Virus record (IMG/VR): IMGVR_UViG_3300037247_000947
Span: 1-55,629 of that record
Reading direction: 5' to 3' (one strand)
Length of the DNA stretch: 55,629 bases
DNA from: a virus
The notes beneath the pieces were generated by a model that saw nothing but the letters and a program-made list of their open reading frames with translations, did no database searches and had not been told where the DNA came from. Numbering within the stretch: the stretch's first letter is position 1; every line of letters starts with the position of its first letter. Position numbers and translations under genes: made by a program. This document shows, one piece after another, positions 6,800 to 13,292 of this stretch.

Positions 6800-7320
6800 T
6801 CTTCTATCCCCAATTCAATATCACTATCAATTTCGTTTCCCCATACGTCCCAACCAAGTGTTTTTTCTCTGGCAAACAACTCTACTCTATCTGCTTGAGG
6901 GAACCACTTCCTAATCCAATCGCGTACAATCGCTGGCTTTCTACTATGTTGTCCTCTCCGATGTCTTAACATCGATGAGACTCGGTATTTTGGAATCGGA
7001 GGTGAGAATTTGCCCTTTACACCAACAAGCAATATCTCATGTTGTCCTCGAAACCAGTATCCCATACCAATTATCTCTTTATCCCATACCATGCAAGTTC
7101 TATAATCAAAACCCCAAGCCATCATTACTTGCATTGCCTCTTCCATCTTTGGTGCAGTGGCCCACAGATATAGAACAGCGTTATCGGCACTCGGTACTTT
7201 GAGCGCCTTTATGTTCTCAAGTTTCATAGTAGGATATTGATTCTCAATCCTTCGACTATCAGAGGCACAGTGTCGATAGTTCCAAGGTGGATCAGCATAG
7301 ATAATCTGATACCGTTTCAT
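6796..7320 (-). CDS. MT-A70 family adenine N6-methyltransferase
   Basis: 174 residues. The catalytic DPPW lies at 10-13 (IIYADPPWNYR), with WATAPKM (about 53-59), CMVWDK and GYWFRGQHE, HSRKP and ELFARE following in the order usual for phage MT-A70 enzymes. It methylates N6 of adenine, most likely in DNA to evade restriction. It is a second methyltransferase besides the one at 2347-3054 and of a different class. Flanked by small zinc-ribbon genes. Confidence 0.85.
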   Translation of the reverse strand: MKRYQIIYADPPWNYRHCASDSRRIENQYPTMKLENIKALKVPSADNAVLYLWATAPKMEEAMQVMMAWGFDYRTCMVWDKEIIGMGYWFRGQHEILLVGVKGKFSPPIPKYRVSSMLRHRRGQHSRKPAIVRDWIRKWFPQADRVELFAREKTLGWDVWGNEIDSDIELGIEE

Positions 7321-7323
7321 TTC

Positions 7324-7509
7324 TTAATCCTTCCCGAAAAAATCATCCTGGCACTTTTGGCACAGTCCAGAAATCTTAAATTCTCTCAAGCTAATGTCAT
7401 TTCTAAAGTCCGAGACAAAAATTACCTTTTTACAAAAAGGACACTTTCCTGCCTCTACTAGTTTCACGTGCTCGCCAAGTCCAGCTTGTTTCATTATTTC
7501 CTTGTTCAT
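7324..7509 (-). CDS. Zinc-finger-like small protein
   Basis: 61 residues. KCPFCKKVI (about 22-30) and GLCQKCQDDFFGK (about 48-60) give two CxxC pairs. The family with SLREFKISGLCQKCQ is one I recall from many phage and archaeal/bacterial genomes as an uncharacterised conserved protein. Its start overlaps the end of the upstream gene by four bases. Confidence 0.7.
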   Translation of the reverse strand: MNKEIMKQAGLGEHVKLVEAGKCPFCKKVIFVSDFRNDISLREFKISGLCQKCQDDFFGKD

Positions 7510-7769
7510 TTCGTAACCTCCAATCCCACCGTCAACATTCCTTTCGCCCGACTAACATAAAGAGCAACCTGTACCGGCATACCTTGTAATTTATCCAACT
7601 CCTTCTTGGCGTTCTCCATCGCTGACCTTGCCTTTCTTAGACTATTATCCTTGCTGTCATATCCCGCCGCCTTATCCAGACACTCCTTGCAAATCACAGG
7701 TTGTTCTAGTTCACACTCGTCAAAATAGCCTAAGCATCCCTCACATTGACCTCTGTTTTCTTCACACAT
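7506..7769 (-). CDS. Cysteine-rich hypothetical protein
   Basis: 87 residues from the MCEENRGQC start, which has a GAGGAG site; a longer version would run deep into the upstream gene. Cysteines in CEGC, CELEQPVICKEC form a probable metal site in the first 40 residues, followed by a charged helix and a short beta segment VALYVSRAKGMLTVGLEV. Not recognised. Confidence 0.6.
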   Translation of the reverse strand: MCEENRGQCEGCLGYFDECELEQPVICKECLDKAAGYDSKDNSLRKARSAMENAKKELDKLQGMPVQVALYVSRAKGMLTVGLEVTK

Positions 7770-8079
7770 TCTTAGGCTCCTCTCTGGTCTTGGGCTTGGC
7801 TTTTGCAATCGCATCGTTCAAGAGCTTATCAAGCTGGTCTTTATCAATATCTTGAGGACGCATCTTACCACTTTGACAAGCATCGCGCAAAGTCTGTATA
7901 GTTTCACAGACCTGCAGCAAATCATCCCTCTGCACAATTGCTCTACCAATTCGGCTCGGCATTTCGTTCATAAATCGTATAGCCTCAGCATCAAGAGCAC
8001 TTCTGCCGAAATCAATACATTTACAAAAGTGTGCCCAACCATCGGCAAATTCTTTAGTAAGTTTTGATTCATTACTCAT
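7762..8079 (-). CDS. Helical hypothetical protein
   Basis: 105 residues beginning MSNESKLTKEFADGW, chosen for the GAAAGGAAACATT leader. Mostly helical with a Lys/Pro-rich end (AKAKPKTREEPKNV). Two cysteines in HFCKCIDFGR. It overlaps the downstream gene by eight bases and the upstream small gene by eight bases. No function recognised. Confidence 0.6.
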   Translation of the reverse strand: MSNESKLTKEFADGWAHFCKCIDFGRSALDAEAIRFMNEMPSRIGRAIVQRDDLLQVCETIQTLRDACQSGKMRPQDIDKDQLDKLLNDAIAKAKPKTREEPKNV

Positions 8080-8221
8080 AATGTTTCCTTTCTCTATCCA
8101 GATTTGTCTTCGCAATATTCGCTCCAAACTCATAGTCCTTAGTCCTTTCTCTGTCCCGCCACTCCGCCAGCCAAAACCTCAGGCTCCAGAGCAATACTAT
8201 GATTGTTTCGGTTATTCTCAT
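8072..8221 (-). CDS. Small membrane-anchored peptide
   Basis: 49 residues, MRITETIIVLLWSLRFWLAE followed by a strongly charged tail (RDRERTKDYEF...). A single N-terminal hydrophobic helix and cytoplasmic basic/acidic tail predict an anchored peptide. An AAAGAGGTACTAAA leader precedes the ATG, and the stop overlaps the next gene's start by eight bases, both arguing for real translation. Confidence 0.5.
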   Translation of the reverse strand: MRITETIIVLLWSLRFWLAEWRDRERTKDYEFGANIAKTNLDRERKHYE

Positions 8222-8291
8222 TTTAGTACCTCTTTGAAATCCAGTCTCTTAATTTTTCCTCCAAAACAATAACAATCGCTATCAAGTTTTG

Positions 8292-8546
8292 TTACGTGTC
8301 CCTCCCATTTATATATATACCTTTGCCATTGAGATTTTCACCAATATATTCCTGCATTTCTCCAAACAGCCAGGGCGAATCGCTTAGGCCCTTAAAGCCA
8401 GCATCCAGAAGCACAATATCTCCATATCCGCCATAAGCCCAAATCATATATCCTTTGTAGGAACGTCCTTTTTTAGGAGCAAGGTGTCCCCAGGTATCTT
8501 GTATTACATCTTGCCTTTTTCTTTCTGCATAAGCGTCAGTTATCAT
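8292..8546 (-). CDS. Hypothetical protein
   Basis: 84 residues with GYMIWAYGGYGDIVLLDAGFKG in its middle (split over two strands) suggesting a small beta-rich fold. Start supported by GAGGTAAAATG. Not assigned. The 67 bases upstream contain the hairpin at 8581-8607. Confidence 0.6.
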   Translation of the reverse strand: MITDAYAERKRQDVIQDTWGHLAPKKGRSYKGYMIWAYGGYGDIVLLDAGFKGLSDSPWLFGEMQEYIGENLNGKGIYINGRDT

Positions 8547-8580
8547 TTTACCTCACTTTCACGCTAATCATTGTTATTTA

Positions 8581-8607
8581 AGGCTCCCACGTCCATCCTA
8601 AGAGCCT
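8581..8607 (-). promoter_or_regulatory. Short intergenic hairpin
   Basis: AGGCTC (8581-8586) pairs with GAGCCT (8602-8607), 15-base loop, in the gap between two minus-strand genes. On the minus transcript it is followed by an A/T-rich stretch without a clear T-run, so termination would be weak. It is one of a set of leader hairpins in this cluster. Confidence 0.4.
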
Positions 8608-8613
8608 AAAAAA

Positions 8614-8796
8614 TTATTTAAGGGGCAAAGTACTATTATCTCTGGCTTGCTCATAAGCAGCGTCTATTTTTCGGGCTTGCTCATCAGCCAGACGTTCATC
8701 GCAAAACTCTTCATGGGCTTCAACGTCAGCGATTCTTTCGTCATCATCACTACCTTGTCCCACATATTGACACCAATTACATATTATAGTTGGCAT
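8614..8796 (-). CDS. Small putative zinc-finger protein
   Basis: 60 residues. CNWCQYVG near the N-terminus and HEEFC about 22 residues later form a CCHC-like set compatible with one zinc ion. The C-terminal half is an acidic/basic helix (ERLADEQARKIDAAYEQARD). Leader GGAGAGACAAAATG. It overlaps the end of the upstream gene by 20 bases. Confidence 0.6.
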   Translation of the reverse strand: MPTIICNWCQYVGQGSDDDERIADVEAHEEFCDERLADEQARKIDAAYEQARDNSTLPLK

Positions 8797-9139
8797 TTTG
8801 TCTCTCCTGTATTTTTTGATTATCTGGCAAACTGCACAATTTCACATCCCCACCGCAAATAGCCACAAAGTAACCTTTGGCGATTTTGCAGTCATATTCT
8901 GTGATTAGCTTACCGTTTCCATCTGGTTCCAGTGGTGGTTCGCCCCAAGTCCACTCTTCATAGTATTCGCATCTTTTTTCCGGCCTTTCAGTCTTTGGCC
9001 TTCTCAAATAACTATCCCGTCTCTTGTCGTGTCGATTGATAACATTATTACGACTACATTCCCTACACGCTCCGGTATGTCCTTCGATATACATTCTGCA
9101 AGTTTCCCACCAGCAACATTCACGCGGATTGACTTCCAT
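8777..9139 (-). CDS. Cysteine-rich hypothetical protein
   Basis: 120 residues with at least nine cysteines: CCWWETC, GACRECS, CEYYEEW, DCKIAKGYF, CGGDVKLC. The spacing suggests two metal sites. Start follows GAAAGGAAATAAG. Function unknown. It is part of the dense block of small metal-binding proteins. Confidence 0.6.
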   Translation of the reverse strand: MEVNPRECCWWETCRMYIEGHTGACRECSRNNVINRHDKRRDSYLRRPKTERPEKRCEYYEEWTWGEPPLEPDGNGKLITEYDCKIAKGYFVAICGGDVKLCSLPDNQKIQERQNANYNM

Positions 9140-9140
9140 C

Positions 9141-9239
9141 TTATTTCCTTTCAGCCTTGCTCTGTTCCTTCACAATCGAATAACAGGCAAAGTACCATAA
9201 CATCGTCTTTACTATGCCAACTATAAAGTTAAAATCCAT
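9141..9239 (-). CDS. 32-residue membrane peptide
   Basis: MDFNFIVGIVKTMLWYFACY followed by a charged tail SIVKEQSKAERK is a single predicted transmembrane segment. It fills the gap between two genes and its stop lies in the ribosome binding site of the next gene. The likely GTGAGG ribosome binding site sits inside the hairpin at 9240-9274, so translation may depend on hairpin opening. Confidence 0.5.
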   Translation of the reverse strand: MDFNFIVGIVKTMLWYFACYSIVKEQSKAERK

Positions 9240-9274
9240 AGGGCTGACCTCACTTTACACTGTGAGGCCGCCCT
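9240..9274 (-). promoter_or_regulatory. Hairpin covering a ribosome binding site
   Basis: CCTCAC (9248-9253) pairs with GTGAGG (9262-9267) and AGGGC (9240-9244) with GCCCT (9270-9274), a two-part stem. On the minus transcript the 3' side, GTGAGG, lies about eight bases before the ATG of the 32-residue peptide, so the Shine-Dalgarno sequence is hidden in the stem. A translational switch is a reasonable inference. Confidence 0.5.
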
Positions 9275-9280
9275 GCAAAT

Positions 9281-9769
9281 TTAGAATTTTGCTCGATAAC
9301 TTATTGCCTCTGCAACGTGTTCTGGCTTAATTTCTGTACTATCAAGTTTTGCTACGGCTTCTGCTATTTCAATTATTGTAACAAGTTCGCCGAGAGAAAA
9401 CTTTAGTTCTTGTTGGGCGTGCTTTAGCAGCTGTTGGCATGAGCTATCAAGGTCTTTATATTTAATATCTCTCTTACTGAATTGACCATCCACCCAGATA
9501 CAATCCTTGTGAACCTGTCGCAAATGGTTCTGATGATTCTCAATAGAAGATACCTCACAAGTGCATTTTCTAATCCGGCTGCCAAAAAAATTACAAGGAC
9601 AAGGTGAAACAAGTTGAACTACCTGGTTGCTCTTGCCAGTAAATTTCGTAAACAAAGGGTCGCTGGCTATCACAACCAGAGTCTTTTTTGCGACTTGTGC
9701 TACGTCTTGTGCGCGTTGTACCCCCGCAGGTAAGCTAATACTTATATACTTGTTTTCGAAAAGCGTCAT
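9281..9769 (-). CDS. Protein resembling the C-terminal part of ComM/Mg-chelatase-like AAA proteins
   Basis: 162 residues. CPCNFFG at 57-63 with Cys69 and Cys71 (KCTC) matches the cysteine loop of YifB/ComM-type Mg-chelatase-like proteins (NPCPCG...CxC). Residues about 112-160 (SLGELVTIIEIAEAVAKLD... IKPEHVAEAISYR) match their C-terminal helical domain (Mg_chelatase_C). The ATP-binding half is missing. ComM is a branch-migration helicase; a phage protein with only the end could act as a partner or dominant-negative mimic. Function is unproven. Confidence 0.6.
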   Translation of the reverse strand: MTLFENKYISISLPAGVQRAQDVAQVAKKTLVVIASDPLFTKFTGKSNQVVQLVSPCPCNFFGSRIRKCTCEVSSIENHQNHLRQVHKDCIWVDGQFSKRDIKYKDLDSSCQQLLKHAQQELKFSLGELVTIIEIAEAVAKLDSTEIKPEHVAEAISYRAKF

Positions 9770-9809
9770 TTTCAGTCTCCTATTCTGTTTGTCATTTTAG
9801 TTTCACAAA

Positions 9810-9855
9810 GGCCGTCCCGCAGTAGCTATCTCCGGCAAGAGCTATATTGACGGCC
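9810..9855 (-). promoter_or_regulatory. Nested leader hairpin
   Basis: GGCCGTC (9810-9816) pairs perfectly with GACGGCC (9849-9855), and TAGCT (9823-9827) with AGCTA (9840-9844) inside it. It lies in the 110-base gap ahead of the ComM-like gene. A seven-codon ORF (ATGACAAAC...) sits between hairpin and gene. Likely an RNA structure of the leader; no T-run follows. Confidence 0.45.
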
Positions 9856-9879
9856 ACTAATACAGATAAGACTCAAATC

Positions 9880-10242
9880 TTAACTTGCTTTCTTAAATGC
9901 GAATCCAGCATAACCGTTTTTCTCACATTCATCCTTGATCGACATAAGCCAATCTCTTAACTCTTGCGGAGCTGGTTGTATCTCTACCTGACATTCGACT
10001 AGCAACACTTGTTCGTGTTCGTCAATAGTTAATATCTTGCCATTTTTTCGGCAAATATCACATTTTGCCCCGCGCTTCTCTGCTTCTCGAATTGCGTCCC
10101 TTGTTAATATTCCGCCGTTGTGGTCAGCAGCATAGACCACATGGCGCAGCGTGATACAATAGGGATGTGGTATTCCGATTGTATCAATAATTGTGAAATT
10201 GCCATCTTTACTTACTCCATACTCGCCTTTTACATCTGACAT
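9880..10242 (-). CDS. Hypothetical protein with a CxxC pair
   Basis: 120 residues beginning MSDVKGEYGVSKDG, chosen because the longer version would start at TTG without a ribosome binding site. HPYCITLRHVVYAAD and CDICRKNG suggest a metal-bound core. The C-terminal part PAPQELRDWLMSIKDECEK is helical. Not recognised. Confidence 0.6.
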   Translation of the reverse strand: MSDVKGEYGVSKDGNFTIIDTIGIPHPYCITLRHVVYAADHNGGILTRDAIREAEKRGAKCDICRKNGKILTIDEHEQVLLVECQVEIQPAPQELRDWLMSIKDECEKNGYAGFAFKKAS

Positions 10243-10309
10243 AATACACCTGTTTCCTTTCTGTGTCTTATCTGTATGTAATTTCAAAAGAACAATTATA
10301 TCGGCCTTA

Positions 10310-10549
10310 TCAGCCGACAAGTTTTCTAATCAATTCTACTGCATCTTTGCCAAACTTGCGATCTATTGCCTGATAGGTACTTTCATTCTTTTCTGGAGCT
10401 ATCCACTCATCAAATGCAACAACGTCAAATCCTAATGCAACATTAGGGAAAAATGTAAACAGCCGAACGCCGAACATCCTGATAAACGGCATATTGTAGG
10501 TAAGCTGTTTATTTCGTTCTTTTAGAAAATAGTCCTGCATCGTTTCCAT
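10310..10549 (-). CDS. Hypothetical protein
   Basis: 79 residues with an aromatic core (FIRMFGVRLFTFFPNVALGF) and a charged helical end. GGAG lies ten bases before the ATG and directly abuts a four-base-loop hairpin. Nothing identifies its function. Confidence 0.55.
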   Translation of the reverse strand: METMQDYFLKERNKQLTYNMPFIRMFGVRLFTFFPNVALGFDVVAFDEWIAPEKNESTYQAIDRKFGKDAVELIRKLVG

Positions 10550-10562
10550 TTTGCTTTACTCC

Positions 10563-10580
10563 AGTTTATCGGCATAAACT
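10563..10580 (-). promoter_or_regulatory. Tetraloop hairpin next to a ribosome binding site
   Basis: AGTTTAT (10563-10569) and ATAAACT (10574-10580) form a perfect 7-bp stem with a four-base loop. On the minus transcript it ends immediately before the GGAG of the 79-residue gene. It may modulate ribosome access. Confidence 0.5.
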
Positions 10581-10592
10581 ACGACCGACAGT

Positions 10593-10757
10593 TTAGTCTT
10601 TTATCATAATCTCGGCTGCGAACATATCGAGTAACGTCTGTTCCAGCTTGTCGACCATTATGTCCATAACCTTTTGTGCTTGTTCTTGTGTAAGCGCATC
10701 TGTTTCAACTTCTTGGATCGGCCAACCTTCAATGAGTTCTATCTTAATACTTGCCAT
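10593..10757 (-). CDS. Small acidic hypothetical protein
   Basis: 54 residues, MASIKIELIEGW then a long acidic helix ending MFAAEIMIKD. The start is set by the leader TTTGACGGGAGTAAATCA, which is repeated before the gene upstream. No recognised family. Confidence 0.6.
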   Translation of the reverse strand: MASIKIELIEGWPIQEVETDALTQEQAQKVMDIMVDKLEQTLLDMFAAEIMIKD

Positions 10758-10780
10758 TTGATTTACTCCCGTCAAATACC

Positions 10781-10924
10781 TCAGTCAATATATTCCCATT
10801 TTACTGTTTGCTTGAAAGCTGCCATCTCGGCTTCTTCTTCACTGTCAAAAAACTGGGACACTTCGCCCTTATTATTCCGAAGATAATACCGACCGTCCCT
10901 TACTTGTGCAATTTCATAATACAT
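10781..10924 (-). CDS. Small hypothetical protein, first gene after the promoter
   Basis: 47 residues (MYYEIAQVRDGRYYLRNNKG ... FKQTVKWEYID). It has the look of a small beta hairpin plus helix with an EEEAE run. The ATG follows TTTTGACGGGAGTAAATCAG, the same leader as in the next gene, and the sigma70-like promoter lies about 50 bases upstream. Confidence 0.55.
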   Translation of the reverse strand: MYYEIAQVRDGRYYLRNNKGEVSQFFDSEEEAEMAAFKQTVKWEYID

Positions 10925-10974
10925 CTGATTTACTCCCGTCAAAAAACATTTGATTTACTTTATCCGTCTATAAG

Positions 10975-11002
10975 GTTATAGTCAAAAACCCTCAAAAGTC
11001 AA
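10975..11002 (-). promoter_or_regulatory. Sigma70-like promoter for the 5.3-10.9 kb small-gene cluster
   Basis: On the minus strand TTGACT (10997-11002) is followed after 16 bases by TATAAC (10975-10980). No gene lies upstream for over 300 bases on the same strand, and the first gene starts about 50 bases downstream. This is a good match to a host housekeeping promoter. Confidence 0.6.
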
Positions 11003-11321
11003 GTGATAAAATCATTTTGTTGTGAAAATAATACCTCACGCACTTGAATTGATGAAAATAGTTTAGACCGATAGACTATGGACACTTGGTAAGTAGGACT
11101 AAAGAGAAGGATAGCCTGAAAAATGATAAGAAAAGTATCTGCCAAGCGTAGGTAGTCTGGAACTTAGATAGGATAGATAGTGGTTTTATGCGTAGAATTG
11201 CCGTTAGTCCCTTAGATTGGACGTGCGGGGCTGGAATGACCATTGTGTATGGTAGTTGATGTGGCGTTGTAAAGTGATAATAACGATGGATTGTGATATG
11301 ATTGTCAAATAGGATAGTAAA
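11003..11321. other. Gene-free stretch upstream of the cluster promoter
   Basis: No ORF with a ribosome binding site was found on either strand; a 23-codon plus-strand ORF from ATGCGTAGAATTGCC has none. The plus strand is purine-rich with repeated GATAG words (for example in TTAGATAGGATAGATAG). A weak CTTGG/CCAAG pairing exists. I see no tRNA or known RNA here. Confidence 0.4.
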
Positions 11322-11549
11322 TCAATTAAGCCGTGATTGTTCAAGTATTGCGATCTCGCGTTTAGCATAGGCCCGTGCCTTGCTCAACTCCCTTTGATAA
11401 CCTTGTAGCTCCTCTCCTTGCTCTCGTAGTGATACATCGACGGCCTTCCAGTATGATAGACCACGACCAGGTTGGCGCTGGCGTTGTTGTTGTGCATAGT
11501 ATAACATCTGTTTAATCATGTTGTCATTGATATTGATAACGATTCTCAT
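11322..11549 (-). CDS. Possible ribbon-helix-helix-like small protein
   Basis: 75 residues. The first 18 (MRIVININDNMIKQMLYY) look like the beta strand and first helix of a ribbon-helix-helix DNA-binding protein; the rest is Gln/Arg-rich and helical. Leader GGAGAATAGATAATG. DNA binding is inferred only from this outline. Confidence 0.5.
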   Translation of the reverse strand: MRIVININDNMIKQMLYYAQQQRQRQPGRGLSYWKAVDVSLREQGEELQGYQRELSKARAYAKREIAILEQSRLN

Positions 11550-11561
11550 TATCTATTCTCC

Positions 11562-11621
11562 TATTCTGGATATAGTCTATCCATAATGTCTGGTTAGTTC
11601 CCGATATTCTGGATACAGTAT
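11562..11621. repeat. Pair of 17-base direct repeats
   Basis: TATTCTGGATATAGTCT (11562-11578) and TATTCTGGATACAGTAT (11605-11621) agree in 14 of 17 positions and are 43 bases apart. They lie just upstream of the 75-residue gene. Repeated half-sites for a DNA-binding protein are possible. A low-confidence 36-codon ORF crosses the area. Confidence 0.4.
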
Positions 11622-11687
11622 GTCTGGTATTATATACGAAGGTCGGTAGGGCGCCTTCGGACGGGGGATAGCTTGCTGTGGTACCAT
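11577..11687 (-). CDS. Doubtful 36-residue proline-rich ORF
   Basis: MVPQQAIPRPKAPYRPSYII continues to ...TRHYG. The composition is protein-like and the ORF fills most of the gap between two genes. Against it: no ribosome binding site, and direct repeats run through it. Reported only as a possibility. Confidence 0.25.
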   Translation of the reverse strand: MVPQQAIPRPKAPYRPSYIIPDILYPEYRELTRHYG

Positions 11688-11722
11688 TGTATGGCTGAGA
11701 CTATCGAAGCTGTTTTTACCTT

Positions 11723-11926
11723 TTAGTCCTCTGTACAAGGTTTCCACGTTTTAGCTGTACTGCCAAACAGGAGTTTCGTAGCTTTCCTCTCCTTGGCTGT
11801 TAGTGCATGTCTCTTGGTATAGCCACATTCCCCACAGGTAAGTTCCATTCTGTCATAGAGACAGTCAAGAAGGGCTGATTTGAATATATGGCCTTTGTCA
11901 ATACACTTGCCATAGTCTTTAGTCAT
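11723..11926 (-). CDS. Small cysteine-containing protein
   Basis: 67 residues. A Cys-His pair near the N-terminus (KCIDKGHIF) and CLYDRMELTCGECGYTKRH give up to six possible metal ligands. The end is basic. Leader GAAAGGAAAGTCAGATG. It overlaps the upstream gene by eight bases. Function unknown. Confidence 0.6.
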   Translation of the reverse strand: MTKDYGKCIDKGHIFKSALLDCLYDRMELTCGECGYTKRHALTAKERKATKLLFGSTAKTWKPCTED

Positions 11927-12284
11927 CTGACTTTCCTTTCAAAACTTGTTCAATGACCCGAAGCGCATAATCCCTTGTTTCTCCACAATCATTTATTGCT
12001 TCCCCGGCTCTACATTCAGGGCACTTTTTGTGAGGCGGATTCAAGTCACAATCACCGGTGCAATTATCCTGGTCGGCAAGAACCCATAGTCGTTCATAAT
12101 CCTTATATCTTTCTTCAACGTCTGGCTGTTTTTCGAGAATGGCAATAGCTTCACCTACCAACTTAAACATATCTTGCATAATCCATTTGTAAGTTTGATT
12201 TGCATCTATTGAATCATAATGTTTAATGCGAGCATCTTTGGCTGAGTCCTCTGCTTCTTTCAATTTATCTATCGCTTCTGACAT
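11919..12284 (-). CDS. Hypothetical protein with C-terminal cysteine motif
   Basis: 121 residues from MSEAIDKLKEAED, the ATG after GAAAGGAAAG. The N-terminal half is a charged helix. The C-terminal half carries DNCTGDCDLNPPHKKCPECRAG, a probable zinc site spread over about 20 residues. It overlaps its upstream neighbour by 20 bases. Confidence 0.6.
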   Translation of the reverse strand: MSEAIDKLKEAEDSAKDARIKHYDSIDANQTYKWIMQDMFKLVGEAIAILEKQPDVEERYKDYERLWVLADQDNCTGDCDLNPPHKKCPECRAGEAINDCGETRDYALRVIEQVLKGKSDD

Positions 12285-12483
12285 CTTTCTTTCCTTTCTG
12301 TATCTGCTCGTGAAGTTTAGGCGAAACGGCAATGTAGTACTGATTGTCCGCAAGAGATTCATCGAGTCTTACTTCAATACCGGTGAAGCGAGTAACAAAA
12401 TCCTTTTGCCAAATATCATTCATTTTAGCAAGGCTTTCGATATTAAGCTCTTCCTCATCAGCAAAGACTGTATATATTGTCAT
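12265..12483 (-). CDS. Small hypothetical protein
   Basis: 72 residues (MTIYTVFADEEELNIESL ... GKKDVRSDR). The ATG overlaps the stop of the gene upstream, but only a weak GAGAAAG lies in front. Beta strand followed by an acidic helix; unassigned. Confidence 0.5.
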   Translation of the reverse strand: MTIYTVFADEEELNIESLAKMNDIWQKDFVTRFTGIEVRLDESLADNQYYIAVSPKLHEQIQKGKKDVRSDR

Positions 12484-12674
12484 GGATTGTCTTTCTCAGT
12501 CTTCAGTACGTGGTCGAAGACTTTCTTTCGGCAATGTTCACAGATACAATAAACACCGATACAATGCCAAACTGGTGTCTCACGGCCACAATAATCACAT
12601 GGTGGAGTGTCTTTGTGAGTTATGCTTGTCGGGGGACTGTTGAAGAGCCATTTTAGGTTTTTCCATATCTTCAT
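12480..12674 (-). CDS. Zinc-ribbon-like small protein
   Basis: 64 residues starting MKIWKNLKWLF after GAAAGGAAATTTGGT. CDYCGRET and CICEHCRKK are two CxxC pairs about 18 residues apart. It ends with a charged helix. A nucleic-acid-binding zinc ribbon is the natural guess. Confidence 0.6.
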   Translation of the reverse strand: MKIWKNLKWLFNSPPTSITHKDTPPCDYCGRETPVWHCIGVYCICEHCRKKVFDHVLKTEKDNP

Positions 12675-12733
12675 ACCAAATTTCCTTTCATCCAAGGTTC
12701 CATCATACTGCACGAATAAGGTGTTACGTATTT

Positions 12734-12748
12734 TGTGAACCGAAACTA
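12734..12748. repeat. Direct repeat copy 1 (TAGTTTCGGTTCACA on minus strand)
   Basis: TGTGAACCGAAACTA occurs here and, without mismatch, at 12982-12996. This copy begins directly after the stop codon of the 12750-12980 gene, in the leader of the following gene. A regulatory site is likely because both copies precede genes. Confidence 0.5.
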
Positions 12749-12749
12749 C

Positions 12750-12980
12750 TTAACTTATTCTTTCTCTTACCTGACAACGACAGTCCCTATAGTCTATACT
12801 GTTTTCATATCTAACTGGATACGGAAACCATGACTTTCTAAGTCTTAACAGCTCATCTGGCTTGAAATATAATATTGCTGTGTAGAAACCATTAGCTAAG
12901 ACAAGACATTTCCATGCTTGATATTCAGAAACGTCTTCGTCTTCCAGTCTTAGCTTGTCAATATCACCTGCTGTTATCAT
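12750..12980 (-). CDS. Small hypothetical protein
   Basis: 76 residues from MITAGDIDKLRLEDED. No ribosome binding site is visible; instead the ATG follows TAGTTTCGGTTCACAT, the repeated element. An aromatic, basic middle (LYFKPDELLRLRKSWFPYPVRYE) precedes DCRCQVRE. Unassigned. A longer upstream GTG-started version is possible but less likely. Confidence 0.5.
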   Translation of the reverse strand: MITAGDIDKLRLEDEDVSEYQAWKCLVLANGFYTAILYFKPDELLRLRKSWFPYPVRYENSIDYRDCRCQVRERIS

Positions 12981-12981
12981 A

Positions 12982-12996
12982 TGTGAACCGAAACTA
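12982..12996. repeat. Direct repeat copy 2 (TAGTTTCGGTTCACA on minus strand)
   Basis: Identical to 12734-12748. This copy ends one base before the ATG of the 76-residue gene, where a ribosome binding site would be expected. It might be an operator or an unconventional translation signal. Confidence 0.5.
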
Positions 12997-13194
12997 AAAA
13001 AGACTGACAGGCAGGATTCCCCACCCTGCACCACTGGGACAACCTTGATAGATTGCTCTGGATATTGCTGGTAGGCTCACCACTATCTTCACCCATTAGC
13101 CATCACAGCTAACATATCCCTTACCCGACGCCACCACGCCGCTGCCAGTCTTAAGTTCTTAGCCTTTCAATTCTTTACCCACCCTGCCACCCGT

Positions 13195-13260
13195 TTACAC
13201 GCTTAATGGACATGTTTCGCCTGGTACATGAACTTGTCCACATTTTCCACATGCCGTCAT
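13195..13260 (-). CDS. 21-residue zinc-knuckle microprotein
   Basis: MTACGKCGQVHVPGETCPLS plus Val is preceded by AAAGGAGGTGATGCCCT, the best Shine-Dalgarno sequence in the window, eight bases from the ATG. CGKC, His11 and Cys17 could hold one metal ion. The size makes it easy to miss; the ribosome binding site is the main support. The 160 bases beyond its stop show no other clear feature. Confidence 0.55.
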   Translation of the reverse strand: MTACGKCGQVHVPGETCPLSV

Positions 13261-13292
13261 AGGGCATCACCTCCTTTCTAATCTAAATAGAC

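Noticed and set aside
12977-13096. 39-codon minus-strand ORF ending in ATATGA at the next start
   Set aside because: No ribosome binding site, and it runs through the repeated 15-base element; likely chance.
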